Program-made: the position numbers and the translations under genes
Notes under the pieces: generated by a model
The model's input: the letters and a program-made list of their open reading frames with translations, nothing else
Databases searched by the model: none
Told to the model about the DNA's origin: nothing
Shown here: in pieces, positions 1 to 11,163 of the stretch
Layout: every line of letters begins with the position of its first letter
Position numbering within the stretch: the stretch's first letter is position 1
NCBI RefSeq assembly: GCF_901000735.1
Contig: NC_081541.1
Span: 20,683,841-20,747,840 of the forward strand
Source: Corylus avellana
Taxonomy: Eukaryota > Streptophyta > Magnoliopsida > Fagales > Betulaceae
Length of the DNA stretch: 64,000 bases
Reading direction: 5' to 3'

Positions 1-511
1 TTTTTCACCTTTTGACGTGAACACTCAATGCTTTGAGGCAAGAGGTCCAGTTACTCAGTGAAAAGCCATCAATGATCATTTATTTATTCTCTTTTTCTTT
101 TCTTTTCTTTTCGTTTTTTTTTTTCATCACTATATATGCCATAGTGTCATTTAATAAGTCATCCAATTTCATCCAAGATGCAGAAACACACATATTAGAC
201 TTCATGTCATTCCTCACAAATTATGTGCTAATGTGCTTGAGTGCTCAGATCAAACATGTGATTTTTCAACTATCCTCAACAAGTAACCAACTAACAGATT
301 TACTCATCAGATCATGTGTTCAAAATTGTAAGCTTACTAATGAATTCAAATCACAATTCTTTTTAGATCAACTTTAAAATTTTAGAGCAGCATGAACATG
401 CATAATTTATTTATTTTTTTATTATTAAATAAACAAACACACAAAACAAATAATCATGAAATTGAGACAAAGTGTGTGTGAACATGTGTGCCCATACCCC
501 CAAACTTAAAT

Positions 512-533
512 GACATATTGTCCCCAATGTGTC
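512..533 (-). other. Conserved hairpin, copy in element A
   Basis: Plus-strand GACATATTG, loop TCCC, CAATGTGTC: a 9-bp stem with one C-A mismatch in the minus-sense RNA. In that sense the loop reads GGGA, which fits the GNRA tetraloop pattern. Perfect versions occur in C, H and K. Function unknown. Confidence 0.6.
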
Positions 534-750
534 TAAGTAAAGGAAAGAATGTACCGGGGAGATGGTTGATATGGTCGTGGAAGCATGGCTCATAGCACAT
601 CCCCAAACTTGAAGTGAAGCACACTTGTCCCTGAAAAATAGAAAACACACAAACAAGTAAAAAGGAACAAAATCTAAAACTAAATAAAAATTGAACAGAA
701 AACATATTAAACAAAACAAAATAAAAAGATAACTATGGGATGCTGCCTAA

Positions 751-862
751 GTGCGCTCGATTGCACACATGGTGCGTTCGATCGCACTAACAAAATGCGT
801 TGAACCCACAAATGGAGACCTGCGCTCGATTGTATGCTGGTTATGATCGATCGCAGTAACAT
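751..862. repeat. CGATCG-type motif cluster in the 3' block of A
   Basis: Four copies of the GCTCGATCGC motif or decayed forms (gctcgattgc, gttcgatcgc, gctcgattgt, gatcgatcgc) lie between 752 and 860. They belong to the motif family found upstream of the LTR TATA boxes and in the leaders of these elements. Confidence 0.65.
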
Positions 863-1064
863 AATGGAAAACAAGACAAAACACTAAAAACACGAAAATA
901 AAATAAAAACAAAACATAAGTTAAACAAAATAGAACAAAAGGATATGTTGTGGGGTACTTCCCATGAGCGCTAAGTTTTACGTCTTCAGTCAGACGATGA
1001 TCCCCTCTCAGTGCTGTCCAGAAGTAGATGCTCCAGATGGTGGTGGGAAACGGCTTAGGATGGT

Positions 1065-2125
1065 TTACATCAATTCTTCCAAGGCAGCTAAGCGTTGATC
1101 CATTAGTGCCTTATCTTCCCGAGCCTCCCTTCTTTGATCAGCCAGCTCCCTCCGAAGGCCTGCCATTTCTTCACAAAGGGAGTGGTATTGGGCGGCGCAA
1201 AAGTCAAACGAAGCCTCCTCCTCATCTTCTACTACCAGCTCAATTGCCGGTTCATCTTCTGCCATTGGCTCAGCCTCATCTGCCTCTTCCCCAGCTTCTG
1301 GAGGTGCCCGGGGCATATGGGAGCAGCTCTTGTTCCATTGGTGAATGCCATATATTGGAGTGGTGGTGACTGGGTCATCAGCTGCGGTGCCCTTAATGCC
1401 CTTTTTTCGAAGAATGTATGTGATCAAGTAGGAGAAAGGCAACCCCCATGAGTGTGTGGACTCTGCTCCCCCAATGTGTACTCCATTCCAAAATTTATGG
1501 ATTTGGTTCCAAATGATGTCGGGAATGGAGTACCAAGCATCCTTGTGGAAGGCGTAAAGAGTTCGGAGAAATTGATCACGCCTTTGAGTTTGGTGTCCCA
1601 AGGGGAAGGCATTTCGGTGCAAAATGGAGTCCACAAACCACAGCCTTCGAGGTAGCTTGGACCGGCTGCTGGCATTATGGTGGGCATCTGCATAGTGCCC
1701 TTGGCACATATCCTCAATGATTTCAGCCACATAGTATCAGGGCGGTTGCTCGGCAAGATGTGCAGTGTCTAGAGGATGCTCATCATTGCACTGTAGGGTT
1801 GCAGCTATGTCGGCCCTAGTCACATGAACAATTTGGCCTTGCACCTTTGAAGAGAGAGCAGCCCAATTGTCCTAGTCATGGGAGAGGTTGGCATAAAATT
1901 CGATGACCAACTTTCGGTAGGCGGTGGAGGTGACTGGTTTGAAGAGCTTCTTGAGTCCCCTTCGCTTAAACTCGGCGACCGTCCATTGAGTCCCCTCATG
2001 GTTTTGGAAGTCTTCGCGAATGGCGAAGGTAGTCTCAACAGCAGCTCCCGCTCTTCAAAAGTGGGTGGGGGAGAAATGGCTTGGGCCTCGGACCCCCGGG
2101 AGGAAGAAGCACGGGTTCTAGGCAT
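1065..2125 (-). pseudogene. PF20167-like plant transposon-associated protein (broken)
   Basis: Starts at MPRTRASSSRG (ATG at 2125). One frame gives a Ser/Pro-rich N-terminus; after a frameshift the next frame carries FKRRGLKKLF and VIEFYANLSHD, then one in-frame TAG, then an open stretch with RLWFVDSILHRNAFPLGH, W-x-IPDIIWNQI and GLPFSYLITYILRKKGI, ending in an acidic region and a short coiled coil (LRRELADQRREAREDKALMD). The EFYANL motif and the GLPF-x-SLIT-type motif are hallmarks of the plant protein family PF20167, whose function is unknown. It sits in sense orientation between gag and the 3' block, where pol should be. Two lesions make it a pseudogene, but 221 residues at the end are still open. 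Confidence 0.7.
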
Positions 2126-2553
2126 GTTGAGCATGATTGGGGACTTTTGTCGAACATGTGGTGTTCACTTCTGATGACCACAAAAACAAACTACGGCCAA
2201 AGATCCCCAAAACTCCCTGCAATTACAAAAAAAATCCCAACACAGAGGCAATGTGGGTGGATGAACACCTACAGTTGCAAGAAAAATAAGAGAAAATCGA
2301 AGGTTGGGTGAGTGTTCGGAGATGGGGTGTTAATGGGATGTATGAAGGGGTTGTGGTGGAAAAATGGTCGTATGGTGGCCGGAGAAGTGACTTATGTGGT
2401 GGTGGTGTAATGGATTTGGTGAAAACTAGGAGAAAAATGGGAGGAGGACGAATGCCGGAGGTGCGGTGTGTGGGAGAATCTGTACGGCGCCGGGAGAATA
2501 GTTGTGGGGTTAGGGGAAAAGTGACCTAAAATAGGTCACTTGCCTTGCTGTCC

Positions 2554-2708
2554 GAGTGCGCTCGATCGCACACTTGGTGCGCTCGATTGCATTCGGCCAG
2601 AGGTGTGCGTGTGTGGGCCATGTGCGCTCGATCGCACCTAAGGTGCGTTCGATCGCACTAACAGAAAGTGTCTTAGCCACCCTTTAGTTACTGCGCTCGA
2701 TCGTAGAA
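2554..2708. repeat. CGATCG-type motif cluster between gag and the PF20167-like gene of A
   Basis: Five sites (gctcgatcgc, gctcgattgc, gctcgatcgc, gttcgatcgc, gctcgatcgt) in 150 bp, directly upstream of the PF20167-like gene in element sense. The stretch 2126-2553 holds no recognised coding region. Confidence 0.7.
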
Positions 2709-2716
2709 TGTCAGAA

Positions 2717-2755
<39 letters not shown>
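2717..2755. repeat. (ATT)n microsatellite
   Basis: About thirteen ATT units in a row. The polyasparagine and polyisoleucine ORFs that cross it are artefacts of the repeat. Confidence 0.95.
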
Positions 2756-2879
2756 TTCAAAACAAAAGAAAAGAAAAGTAAAGTAAGGGTCAATAATGAA
2801 AATGAAACAAAAAGGATAATTGAGACATATGTGAAGTAAATAAAGTAAGATGAAGAAAACAAGAGGGAAAATGTTACTG

Positions 2880-4438
2880 CCATCAGTGGCTTCAGTACCA
2901 CTGTTTTGAGTAGATGCACTTGAGGTTCTTGACTGCTCAAACACGTCTACTTGTGACTGTAATGCTCCTAGTGTGAAGAGCTGCACTTGAGCTCTTCAGA
3001 ATTTGGCTCAGGTGCCCTTGTAGGAGCAGGACCTCTTAGAATTGTGGCTGCCTTCAGTGGCTGGTGACTCCCTGGGTTAGGTGTTGTTTGAGCTGGGAAT
3101 TCTCCCTGCTTTCTCTCACTCAGCTCCTTTGCCATCTAACCCATTTGCACTTCCAGTTTTTGAATGGCTTGATCAGTCTTTATATTGACTTGTTTTTGAT
3201 CAGCCATGAATTGCTGTTGTGAAGTCACCAGGTTGTGTATCATTTTCTCTAGTTGGTTCATCTTTGACTCTTGAGTTGGTTGGCTTGCTTGTTAGGGCCC
3301 TTTCTACTATCCTTGATTATTGCTCCAAGAGAAATTTGGATGGTTGCACCATCTTGGATTGTAAGTATTGGAGTATGGGTTGTTCTTGTGGGGATAATTG
3401 TTTTGTCCCACAAAATTCTCCTCTTCTTGCACTGCAAAAGGACATGTCTCAGTGGTGTGATCTAAATGGGAACAGATAGTGCATACCTGGATTGGTGTGT
3501 CCTGTTGCAGAGGTGAGATTTTCTGAACAGTCATGGCCTTGACAATCATATCCAATTTCTTTTCTACCACAGCCAACTGATTGGTTGATCCCCCATTGAG
3601 GTTTACTTCATACATGCCCTTGCTTTTGATTCCTCTTCTTCCCCTTCAATAGAATTGCTGTGAATGCTCACTTAATGTCTCAAAAAGTTCCACAGCTTTC
3701 TTACTACTCTTCTCCATAAGTGTTCCTCCACAAGCTGAATCAACCATCCCTTTGTTAGTATCATCTAATCCTTCATAGAAAATTTGTACCTGCTCATCTT
3801 GAAGGATGTTGTGATGTGGGCACTTTAGAAGCAAAGAATTGAAGTGATCCCAGGCCTCAAAGAACAAATCTCTGTCTCGTTGTTGGAACATTTGCAGTTC
3901 CCTTTTAAGTTGTTTTGTCTTCTGCGCTGGGAAAAACCTCTTCAGAAACTTGGTGGTCAATTCTTCCCAAGTATGGATAGAATCTGCAGGCAAGGAATTG
4001 TACTACAATTTAGCATTATCTTTCAAGGAAAAAGGAAAGAGGACTAACCTGAGTCTTTCTGGAGTTAGGCCTTGGACATGCTGCAACTTGCATAAATGAA
4101 AGAATTCCTTAAGATGCAAGTTGGGATCCTATGCCTCTGAAGTGAGTCAATGCATTAAGGATTTGAGGAGAGATATAATAGCTACTATCCACCTCCGGTT
4201 GATATGCTATGCATGAAGGTTGATGGAGGTTTGCTAGAACGTATGCCTGCTTCATTGGTCTCCTCACCCGTGGTGGATTTGCCTCTAATGGTCTTGGCCC
4301 AATTGGATTCTCTTACAAATCTTCCATTTCTATTTCTTTTTCTTCTTCTTCTTTGTCTCTAGGTCATTGTCGAATTGTCCACTCAATTTCAGGATTGAGT
4401 GGAAGAACGGTTAAGGCTTGAGATCGACGACCTTGCAT
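2880..4438 (-). pseudogene. gag: Gag of element A, Athila-like Ty3/gypsy (broken)
   Basis: The likely start is ATG at 4438 (MQGRRSQ), the same start context as in element I at 45945. The N-terminal part has in-frame stops. The capsid region (3993-3646) reads SIHTWEELTTKFLKRFFPA and RDLFFEAWDHFNSLLLKCPHH, typical of the Retrotrans_gag domain. A CCHC zinc knuckle follows at about 3480-3440 (C-x2-C-x4-H-x4-C, CTICSHLDHTTETC), then YSNTYNPRW and NFSWSNNQG. The C-terminal part (about 3250-3050) has the coiled-coil and LSERKQGEFPAQT motifs that precede protease in autonomous relatives, but no protease follows. Frameshifts and stops separate the blocks. Gag would form the virus-like particle. Confidence 0.8.
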
Positions 4439-4497
4439 CAACTGAAATACTTATTCAGTTAGGCAGCTTCAGTACTGCTGGTTCGGATGCTCTTTGA

Positions 4498-4612
4498 AAC
4501 TGCGCTCGATCGCAGGTTGGTGCATTCGATCACTGTGCTCTCGATCACAGGTTGGTGCGTTCAATCACTGTGCTCTCGATCACACCTGGCTGACAATTGA
4601 TCGTAATCACAG
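4498..4612. repeat. CGATCG-type motif cluster in the leader of A
   Basis: Four to five sites (gctcgatcgc and decayed gttcgatcac or ctcgatcac forms) lie between the PBS and the gag start, in the untranslated leader. Leaders of F, H and I hold clusters at the same place. Confidence 0.65.
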
Positions 4613-4756
4613 AATGCCTATCCGCAACCTGAAACATAAAACAAAAAAGTTAGGGGAAACAAAAAATTCTTTTGATTTTTACTAACAACTAAATTAAAAA
4701 TTGGAAATTAAAATAACAAAGCTAAAGGAAAATAATTTTAAACAAAATTCGCCGCA

Positions 4757-4775
4757 ATCCCAGGCAACGGCGCCA
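4757..4775 (-). other. PBS of element A, tRNA-Asp
   Basis: The plus strand reads atcccaggcaacggcgcca, which equals the 3' end of plant tRNA-Asp (including CCA) except one C to A change. It lies 6 bp from the LTR, as expected for a minus-strand primer-binding site. This primer is usual for Athila-type elements. Confidence 0.9.
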
Positions 4776-5631
4776 AAAACTTGTTGTGCAAATATCTACC
4801 TAAATTAATAGGTAAATAATTGTACGTTTTACTTGCAAGTGCACAAGGTCAACATAGTAGTATATGGTGCAAGTATAGGATCATTCCCACGAGGATTGCT
4901 GAATTTAAATTCCTTATTTAAAACCAAGATTGATTGAGTTGATAATAATAAAAAGGTAGGGCTTTGATATCCACCACTAATTATATTCAACTAATATAAC
5001 AATATGCCAATGCTTTGATCATGTTATGCATATCTAATGTTTGTCAACCAAAGGGCATGAGTGTATACTCCTTAAGCTATAGATTTCCCTAAGCAACGAG
5101 TTAGGCATGGGTGTATACTCTAACTCTTTTCTTTCCTAAAGGATTTAGCATGGTATATACTAAGTTGTTTTTTAGAAAAGCATATGTTCTATGGAAATCG
5201 ACAAACACACGAGGCCTAGGGCATGGGTGTATACTCCCGGTTCCCCATGTTGATTAACCCAAGAATCGCGGTGTGGATTATTTTGTTACTTATGTTAAAC
5301 CCGGGACTCGGTCATCCAAATTCATCTAACTAAGTAGTCCATACCACATGCATATATTGATCAGGCACACACATATAAGGAATTCATTCAAGCAGGTATT
5401 AATTAAGTTAATTAGCACAACAAGATCATCACAAAGGCGCAAATATTGAAATATTAATTAAACATAACTAGGGCTTCAATCTAGCCCTACTAAATAAATT
5501 AGCTACACATAGAGTTGATGTTAAACATCTTCATAAAATAAAAGAAAGGAAAAGAATAAACCCGAAACTTGAACTTGAAGAGCTCCTATTCTTCTCCTTA
5601 CAAAGCCTGTCTATTCTAGAGGCTTAAGAGT

Positions 5632-5640
5632 CTATTTATA
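5632..5640 (-). promoter_or_regulatory. TATA box of element A LTR
   Basis: Minus sense TATAAATAG in the context AGCCTATAAATAGACTC, shared by almost every Athila-like LTR here. Transcription would start a short distance to its left. Confidence 0.7.
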
Positions 5641-5779
5641 GGCTTTAGAAGTCCGTGGCAAAGTAGTAAACCTAGGGATTTCGTAGGGTTATGAGACCTA
5701 TTACAATTGGGAGTTAGAAAATCCTAATATGGAAAGAGGGACACTTTGGCCGCCACTTGATGTGTCTCCTGCGCATGGG

Positions 5780-5924
5780 TGCGATCAATCGCAGCCCATG
5801 TCCGCTCGATCGCAGGTCTGTGATCGATCCTCTTTTGGCATGCGCTTGATCGCTCTTGGCCTGATTTGTGTTGTGTCCTCTCGGGTATTGTGCTCGATCG
5901 TAGGTACCCTATGATCGATCACAG
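5780..5924. promoter_or_regulatory. CGATCG array upstream of the TATA box (LTR A)
   Basis: Six sites (gatcaatcgc, gctcgatcgc, gatcgatcct, gcttgatcgc, gctcgatcgt, gatcgatcac). The array starts 140 bp upstream of the TATA box. Its fixed position in all LTRs of this type suggests a U3 control element; this is an inference. Confidence 0.6.
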
Positions 5925-6116
5925 TGTCAGGGAGCTCCAATTTTTCCGATGTTCTCTCTTTGTGCCCAAATCATCTAGATTTACTTCATTTTCTTTCAAA
6001 ACCTTACAAAAGTATGAAAAACACAAAAATGAATTAAAATGGCCTAATTAACTAAAATAGAAGGATTAAAACATGCAAGTTAAGGGCTGAAAATATGAAT
6101 ATTTTAGCACTTATCA

Positions 6117-7259
6117 ATAAGCGCTCGAGCACCTCAACCTAGCAGACTGCACCAACAGACTGGCAGTAGCTGAATTTTTACAAAAATTTTAGTTTTTGGT
6201 CTCTTTTGTGAGTTTTTAGTTTCTGTTTGTATTTATTTTCTATGATTCTATTTATATTTGTGACATTCGTGTTTGGTAGTTTAAATTTAGCTTTGTACTA
6301 TTGTGTTAGTGAATGCCTGGTCATCGATCTTTGAACCTAGAGTTAACACCTTTAGATCCCGAAATTGAGAGAACATCTGAACGGAATCGAAGAACACAAG
6401 TTGGGTCAGTAAATTCTGTCGAAATCCAAGAGATTCTGGAAAATGGGGAAGAAGCTAGGACCCTTAGGAAGTTGTTTGCACCCATTGCTACCAATCCTCC
6501 ATCTTGCATAGTGTTGCCTACAACCCACACAACTTATTTTGATTTGAAACCTCATGTTATTCAACTCCTTCCTTCCTTCCATGGTTTAGAGATGGAGAAT
6601 CCGTACAAATCATGTGAAAGCATTCCTCAGCATATGTTCTACTTTTAGGTTTCAAAATTTCTCTGAGGAGTCGGTATGTATTAGGCTGTTTCCTTTTTCC
6701 CTACATGATAAGGCGAAACCTGGTTGAATTCCAATATGCCCGAGTCAATCACTTCCTGGGAAACCCTTGTTAGCAAGTTTTTGAACAAATTTTTCCCGAT
6801 GTACAAAGTCAATGAATTCCATCGTGACATTAGCGCTTTTTCTCAAGAAGAGGATGAAAAATTCTATGAAAGCTAGGAAAGATTTAAGGAATTATTTTTG
6901 AAAAGCCACCCCCCCCCTGGATTGGATTTGAGACTTGGTGTCTCATTTAGTTTTCATACAATGGTTTGACTCAATCTAATTGTAATATGATTGAATCCAT
7001 CAATGGTGGAGGTTTCTTTCTTAAGCCTTACAAGCGATGAAGCTTATATATATCTTTAGAGAAATTGTGTGACAATTCGCCACAGTGGAATTTTTCGAGT
7101 CGTTGGGACAAGTTCGCTCATGCCCCCATGAAGAGAGACATCTATGATGCGAAAGAAGAGTCTGATTTAAGGAGGAAACTCGAGGCTCTCACTCATAACA
7201 TTGAAGCTCTCTCTATGAGCCAATCTGTTAACTCAGCAAATGCTGACCCAGTTGACTAG
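6117..7259 (+). pseudogene. gag: Element L: leader and broken gag of a gypsy element
   Basis: The leader (6117-6312) contains gcgctcgagcacc and ends in a gtgagtttttag stretch like the leader of element F. The gag starts at 6313 (MPGHRSLNLELTPLDPEIERT), a common Athila-type Gag N-terminus. The second block (6740-6900) reads PESITSWETLVSKFL and FNKFFPMYKVNEF after a frameshift, with ESxERFKELFLK after an in-frame TAG. The last block (7065-7259) has CDNSPQWNFSSRWDK and a coiled-coil tail. At least two frameshifts and several stops make it non-functional. It ends abruptly in a (TA)n run against the copia remnant. No LTR of its own is visible. Confidence 0.75.
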
Positions 7260-7261
7260 CA

Positions 7262-8935
7262 GGATCCTATATATATATATATATATATATCTTCTTTTAA
7301 CTTGCCATTTAGAAATGCCGTTTTCACATCCAACTGATGTAATTCTAAATCCATTTTTGCTACGATAGACATGATTTTTCTCACTGAAGAAAACTTTGCT
7401 AAAGGCGAATATGTGTCTACGAAGTCTATACCGGGTTGTTGAGTAAATCCTTTGGCTACCAACCTAGCTTTGAATTTCTTTCTGAGTATCCACTTACATC
7501 TGATTGCTTTCCTTTGTCTTGGTAGATCCGTGAGTTTTCATACGTCACAATTTTTGATTGAATCAATCTCATTATTCATAGCATCGATCCATTTATTTGC
7601 ATCATTATTGCTCATAGCCTCTTTAAAATTCATTGGATCGTCTTGTAGATTTATGTCATCTACACTTAGAACATAATGATCTTTGAGTGTAATTGATGGC
7701 TGCCTTTGTCTTTTTTACTCCCACTGCTTTTTTCGTTTGTTTCCATTTGAGAACGATTATCAGATTTCTAGGATAGATCTACAAATTTCCTTTTAATACT
7801 CCCACTAATCTAGGGATCTATCTTGTGATTGTTTTCTAAATGAGTATTTGTAGATGTTAGAGTTTGAGGCTCTACTTCTTGAAAAAACCTGATCTCATCT
7901 CTAAGAGTTATTTGATTGGTATTTTCCAGGAAAACTACATCCCTACTCTCTATCAATCATTTTTCAGAATGATATAATCTGTAACCACTACCATTTTCCA
8001 TGTAACCTATAAACTTGCATTGCTATGTTTTGCTTCTTAATTTATCTCTTAAAGGTTTTGGAATGCGTACATGTACTTTCCATCCCCAAAGCTTGAGATG
8101 TTCAAAATATGGTTTGAGGCCTATCCAATATTCATAGGGTGTAAGTGGTTTTGATTTAGTTTTAACTTTGTTAAGAATATATATTGCTGTTGATAATGCC
8201 CCTCCCCAAAAATGAATGGACAAATTAGCATATGCCATCATAGATCTTGTCATTTCCACCAAATTTCTATTTCTTCTTTCTACAATACCATTTTATTGTA
8301 AATAAATGTCTTATTCCTTTTTCCTTACAGAAAAAATCCATGGCTTTGTATTCACCTCTCTTATCATTATTCAAGCTTTTGATGGGTCTACCGAGTTGAT
8401 TTTCTACTTCTAATTTGTAGATAGATATTTCCATACCTTGAATAGTCATCAATGAAAGTAATAAAATAGTCCATTCCTTTATGTGTTTTAGTTCTTAAAG
8501 GTCTACATATATCTGAGTGAATTACTTCCAATAATTCTATTGATTTCCAATGTTTTGAAAAAGACTTAGTCATTTTCCCTTTAATACATGATTCACATAT
8601 ATTAAAATTCTCATAATTAATTTTTGGTAATAATCCACTCTTGCTCATTTGGATTAATTTATCCTTATTGATGTGACCTAATCTTAAATGCCATAAGAAA
8701 TAGATATTTTATTATCAACTTTTAAGAAGTACGTATTGTCTATTTTTGTACCCTTTATTGATATATTCCATTTCCTAATGTAGACTTTCCCGGATTTAAA
8801 TTTTATACCATATCCTTTATCATCTAATAAAGATATGTATATTAGATTTATACGGATACTTGATACATACAATACATTGTATAAAATAATAACAGACCCA
8901 TTAACATAGATCTTACATTTTCCCTCTCCCCTAGT
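7262..8935 (-). pseudogene. pol: Ty1/copia pol remnant (integrase and start of reverse transcriptase)
   Basis: In minus order: a segment with VLYVSSIRINLIYISLLDDKG (upstream of the gag-pre-integrase domain), a pre-integrase zinc region with CESCIKGKMTKSF, the integrase core with VIHSDICRPL, KGMDYFITFIDDYSRYG and a degraded LNNDKRGEY, then ERRNRNLVEMTRSMM and the integrase C-terminal LTPYEYWIGLKP. The reverse transcriptase begins at MVAKGFTQQPGIDFVDTYSP and reaches LDVKTAFLNG. It is cut at both ends, with no LTR, and breaks occur near 8020, 8265 and 8650. The domain order integrase before reverse transcriptase identifies copia. Confidence 0.85.
7268..7290. repeat. (TA)n microsatellite at the L/copia junction
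   Basis: About eleven TA units exactly between the gag remnant and the copia reverse transcriptase remnant. Confidence 0.9.
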
Positions 8936-10582
8936 ACCGTACATATGCTGCCACCTTGAAAAGTAGTTTTAACCTATTATCCACTTTTCCAGACAATAGC
9001 ATTCGCCAAACTCCTATAAATACCCCTCCCTGCGACCCTCAGCCCCTTCTAACCCCAGAAAACCCTAATATTGGTGTAAGGAGTGATTTTCCTTGTGAAG
9101 AGGAAGAGAGTCTTGTGTTCTTGCCATCTTCTAAGGTAACCCCTGCCCATTTCTATGCTTTCAATATTGTTCTTACTATGTTATAAGTTTTAAACTTTGT
9201 GTTGAGCTTTTGCATTCCTTTTCTTACAAAACCAAAGAAACATTTTCAAAAGAGTTTAAAACACCTCTTTGATTCATTATTTTGCATGTTAATGTGTTTT
9301 CATTACGATAGTAGCCTATTGATTTTATAGAAGACTTAAAACACAGTTTGGAGCTTTGGCTGAAATACCTAACTTACTGGCCGGACGTATGCCTTCGAGC
9401 CCGTATGTACAACCAGGGAGCCAGGCGTCTACCCTTAGCCTCGTGTATTTTGGAGTCCAGCAACCTTTCTATTAGATAGGACTGCTACCATACTCTTAGA
9501 GGTCCTCTAGTACTGCATATAACGATGTGTCATATTTCATTATAGCAGGGTTTTTGTGATGTCGGAGGACTCAAGGAAGCGAACGAGGTAAGTAAACACT
9601 TACGAACACTTTCCTTAAAAATGTGGGATATGTCAGTTGACTGGCCATGTGTATGATATGGGCATGTCTACTTTTTGTTATAACTTGGTAACTATTTAAT
9701 AACTTGTTGATAAGATGCATTGTATGACATGGTACACCGAAACGTGCGGTATAATGGCCATGGGCTTTCTATATAGACTTGATTTTATGGTCAAATGTGT
9801 GTGTGATATATGAGCCTAGGATCCAATAGTTGTTTAGTGATTGGCACAGCCTTAACGGTCGGTTACTACAAGACGTACATCATTAGTAGTATGGGCCACC
9901 CGAGGTCGGACTCGGTCGGGCTGCTAGTGTTATGGATGGTAGCGTATAATGTTCGGGGCACCGACATTATATTTAAGGCCCCTTGGGACAGTGCCAACCC
10001 TGCTGAGATGAGGTAATATCTCGGGTAGTCCATACATGATAGTTATGATCTATAAAACATTAACCTTTCTGCATTAAAATACTTAGGCGATTGTCGTTGG
10101 GAGGACACCACTCGTTTATTAACTAAACAATACTTTTACGGTGTTTTAACGGAGACAACACCTATTTTCAATGTTTCTCAAAACTGCACGTTTATTTTTG
10201 GCAAATAATATGGAGCTCATGTCATACCAAATTGTGAGGTTTACTTACTAGTTGTTAGACTTATATTGTTATTACTCTTATAAGAAGTTTGTTACTAGGA
10301 CTTAGGAGTGGCACGGTTGCCACTATAGCTTTACCTTAAGATTCTTCATACTGTTATCAGGTTTGCCTTTCATTATTAAATAGTTGCTCCATGTCTCAAT
10401 TTTGAGGATTTTACTTGTACCATAATGATTTATAGTTTTTCTCAAATTAATTTCACCTTCCTATGCATTAACTCTGAAAATACTAAGAGGGGCGATTCTC
10501 CATTTAGCCACAAGTTGGTTGAACTAGGGTAATTGCTAGTAACCCTTCTAGGCTAACCGAGGTTAATTTTGGGGGCATTACA
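8932..10582 (+). mobile_element. LTR 1 of element M (5'-truncated)
   Basis: Aligns by eye with 20255-21710. It has a TATA box (9015-9023) and ends in ...gggggcattaca, followed 3 bp later by an initiator tRNA-Met-type PBS. It begins in a tagtaccgtacatatg segment that matches the U3 of LTR 2 near 20335, so most U3 is missing. The R/U5 part has no coding content; the ORF at 9810-10016 is not supported. Confidence 0.75.
9015..9023 (+). promoter_or_regulatory. TATA box of M LTR 1
   Basis: TATAAATAC in cctataaataccccT context, identical in LTR 2 at 20414-20422. Confidence 0.65.
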
Positions 10583-10585
10583 GTA

Positions 10586-10597
10586 TGGTATCACAAC
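10586..10597 (+). other. PBS of element M copy 1, initiator tRNA-Met type
   Basis: Reads TGGTATCACAAC against the canonical TGGTATCAGAGC (10 of 12), 3 bp after the LTR end. The second copy of this site is split by solo LTR D. Confidence 0.7.
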
Positions 10598-11163
10598 ACA
10601 CAATCTTGCAAACTATAGCGAATAATTTGATAATAGGCTACAATAGTGTAAGTATAAATCATGAAAGATTGAAGCATAAGATAGACCTAGGTTCCTTGTT
10701 TGTTGTTTGATTAAGGTGCGGGCTAGAGTAATAGCCTTCTTGATTATTTAGTATAGGGTTAAACGGGATCGCCTGCCCTGCACTACAAGCACTTGATCCC
10801 GCTTCACACTCAGATGTGTGATGGATGCCGATGCTGGGCGATTATTCGGGAATGGTCTGCTGAGTATGGGCCTTATGCACCAGGATACAAGCCTCGTCAC
10901 TTCAAATGCAAGACTTCCACTAGACCCTTTTGAAGGCTAAAGTCATCGTCAGTATAATAGATTCAGGAAGGGAATGAACAAGTAAACTCCAAGGATGGCC
11001 TAACTACGGCAACATGGAAGCGTCGCAGCGTGTCAGCAATATAAGATTTTCCATCTGTTCCTGGAAGATATAACCTCTACCTTAGCATGGAAAGGAAGAG
11101 AGAGATGCACACCCATCGGAGTTAGATTGCGGACGAATACGCCAAGATGGAGCAAGAAGAGAT

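Larger units (their letters stand above)
1..1030 (-). other. 3' non-coding block of element A
   Basis: No credible coding region. The text matches blocks just inside the 3' LTR of C (15761-17160), H (41518-42985) and K (61386-62890). It holds two polypurine-tract-like motifs (496-508 and 599-611, minus sense AAGTTTGGGG) and a hairpin at 512-533. Near 975 it carries the minus-sense ACGTAAAACTTAGCGCTC segment that follows the last coding region in this group of elements. The ORFs that can be drawn here are low-complexity and not conserved between copies. Confidence 0.75.
1..6116 (-). mobile_element. Element A: Athila-like LTR retrotransposon lacking pol, truncated by window edge
   Basis: Read on the minus strand: 5' LTR (4782-6116), tRNA-Asp PBS, leader, broken gag (about 4438-2880), a spacer, a PF20167-like gene (2125-1065), then the 3' non-coding block shared with elements C, E, H and K. 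The 3' LTR lies outside the window. Protease, reverse transcriptase, RNase H and integrase motifs are absent between gag and the 3' block, so the element could not move without helper enzymes. The base run after the 5' LTR is ataag (6117-6121); the partner duplication cannot be seen. Assignment to Athila rests on the PBS and on gag similarity to element I. Confidence 0.85.
4782..6116 (-). mobile_element. 5' LTR of element A
   Basis: 1335 bp, plus-strand TGTTGTGC...TTATCA, so TG...CA in either reading. It aligns by eye with all other Athila-like LTRs in the window. It carries a TATA box (5632-5640), an upstream CGATCG array (5780-5924) and four GTGTATACT-type motifs between 5049 and 5240. All four have the TATAC form. 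Confidence 0.9.

Noticed and set aside
33..377. 114-residue Phe-rich ORF
   Set aside because: Lies in the shared non-coding 3' block; T-rich composition, not conserved in C, H or K.
2638..2986. ORFs with polyasparagine or polyisoleucine runs
   Set aside because: Products of the (ATT)n microsatellite.
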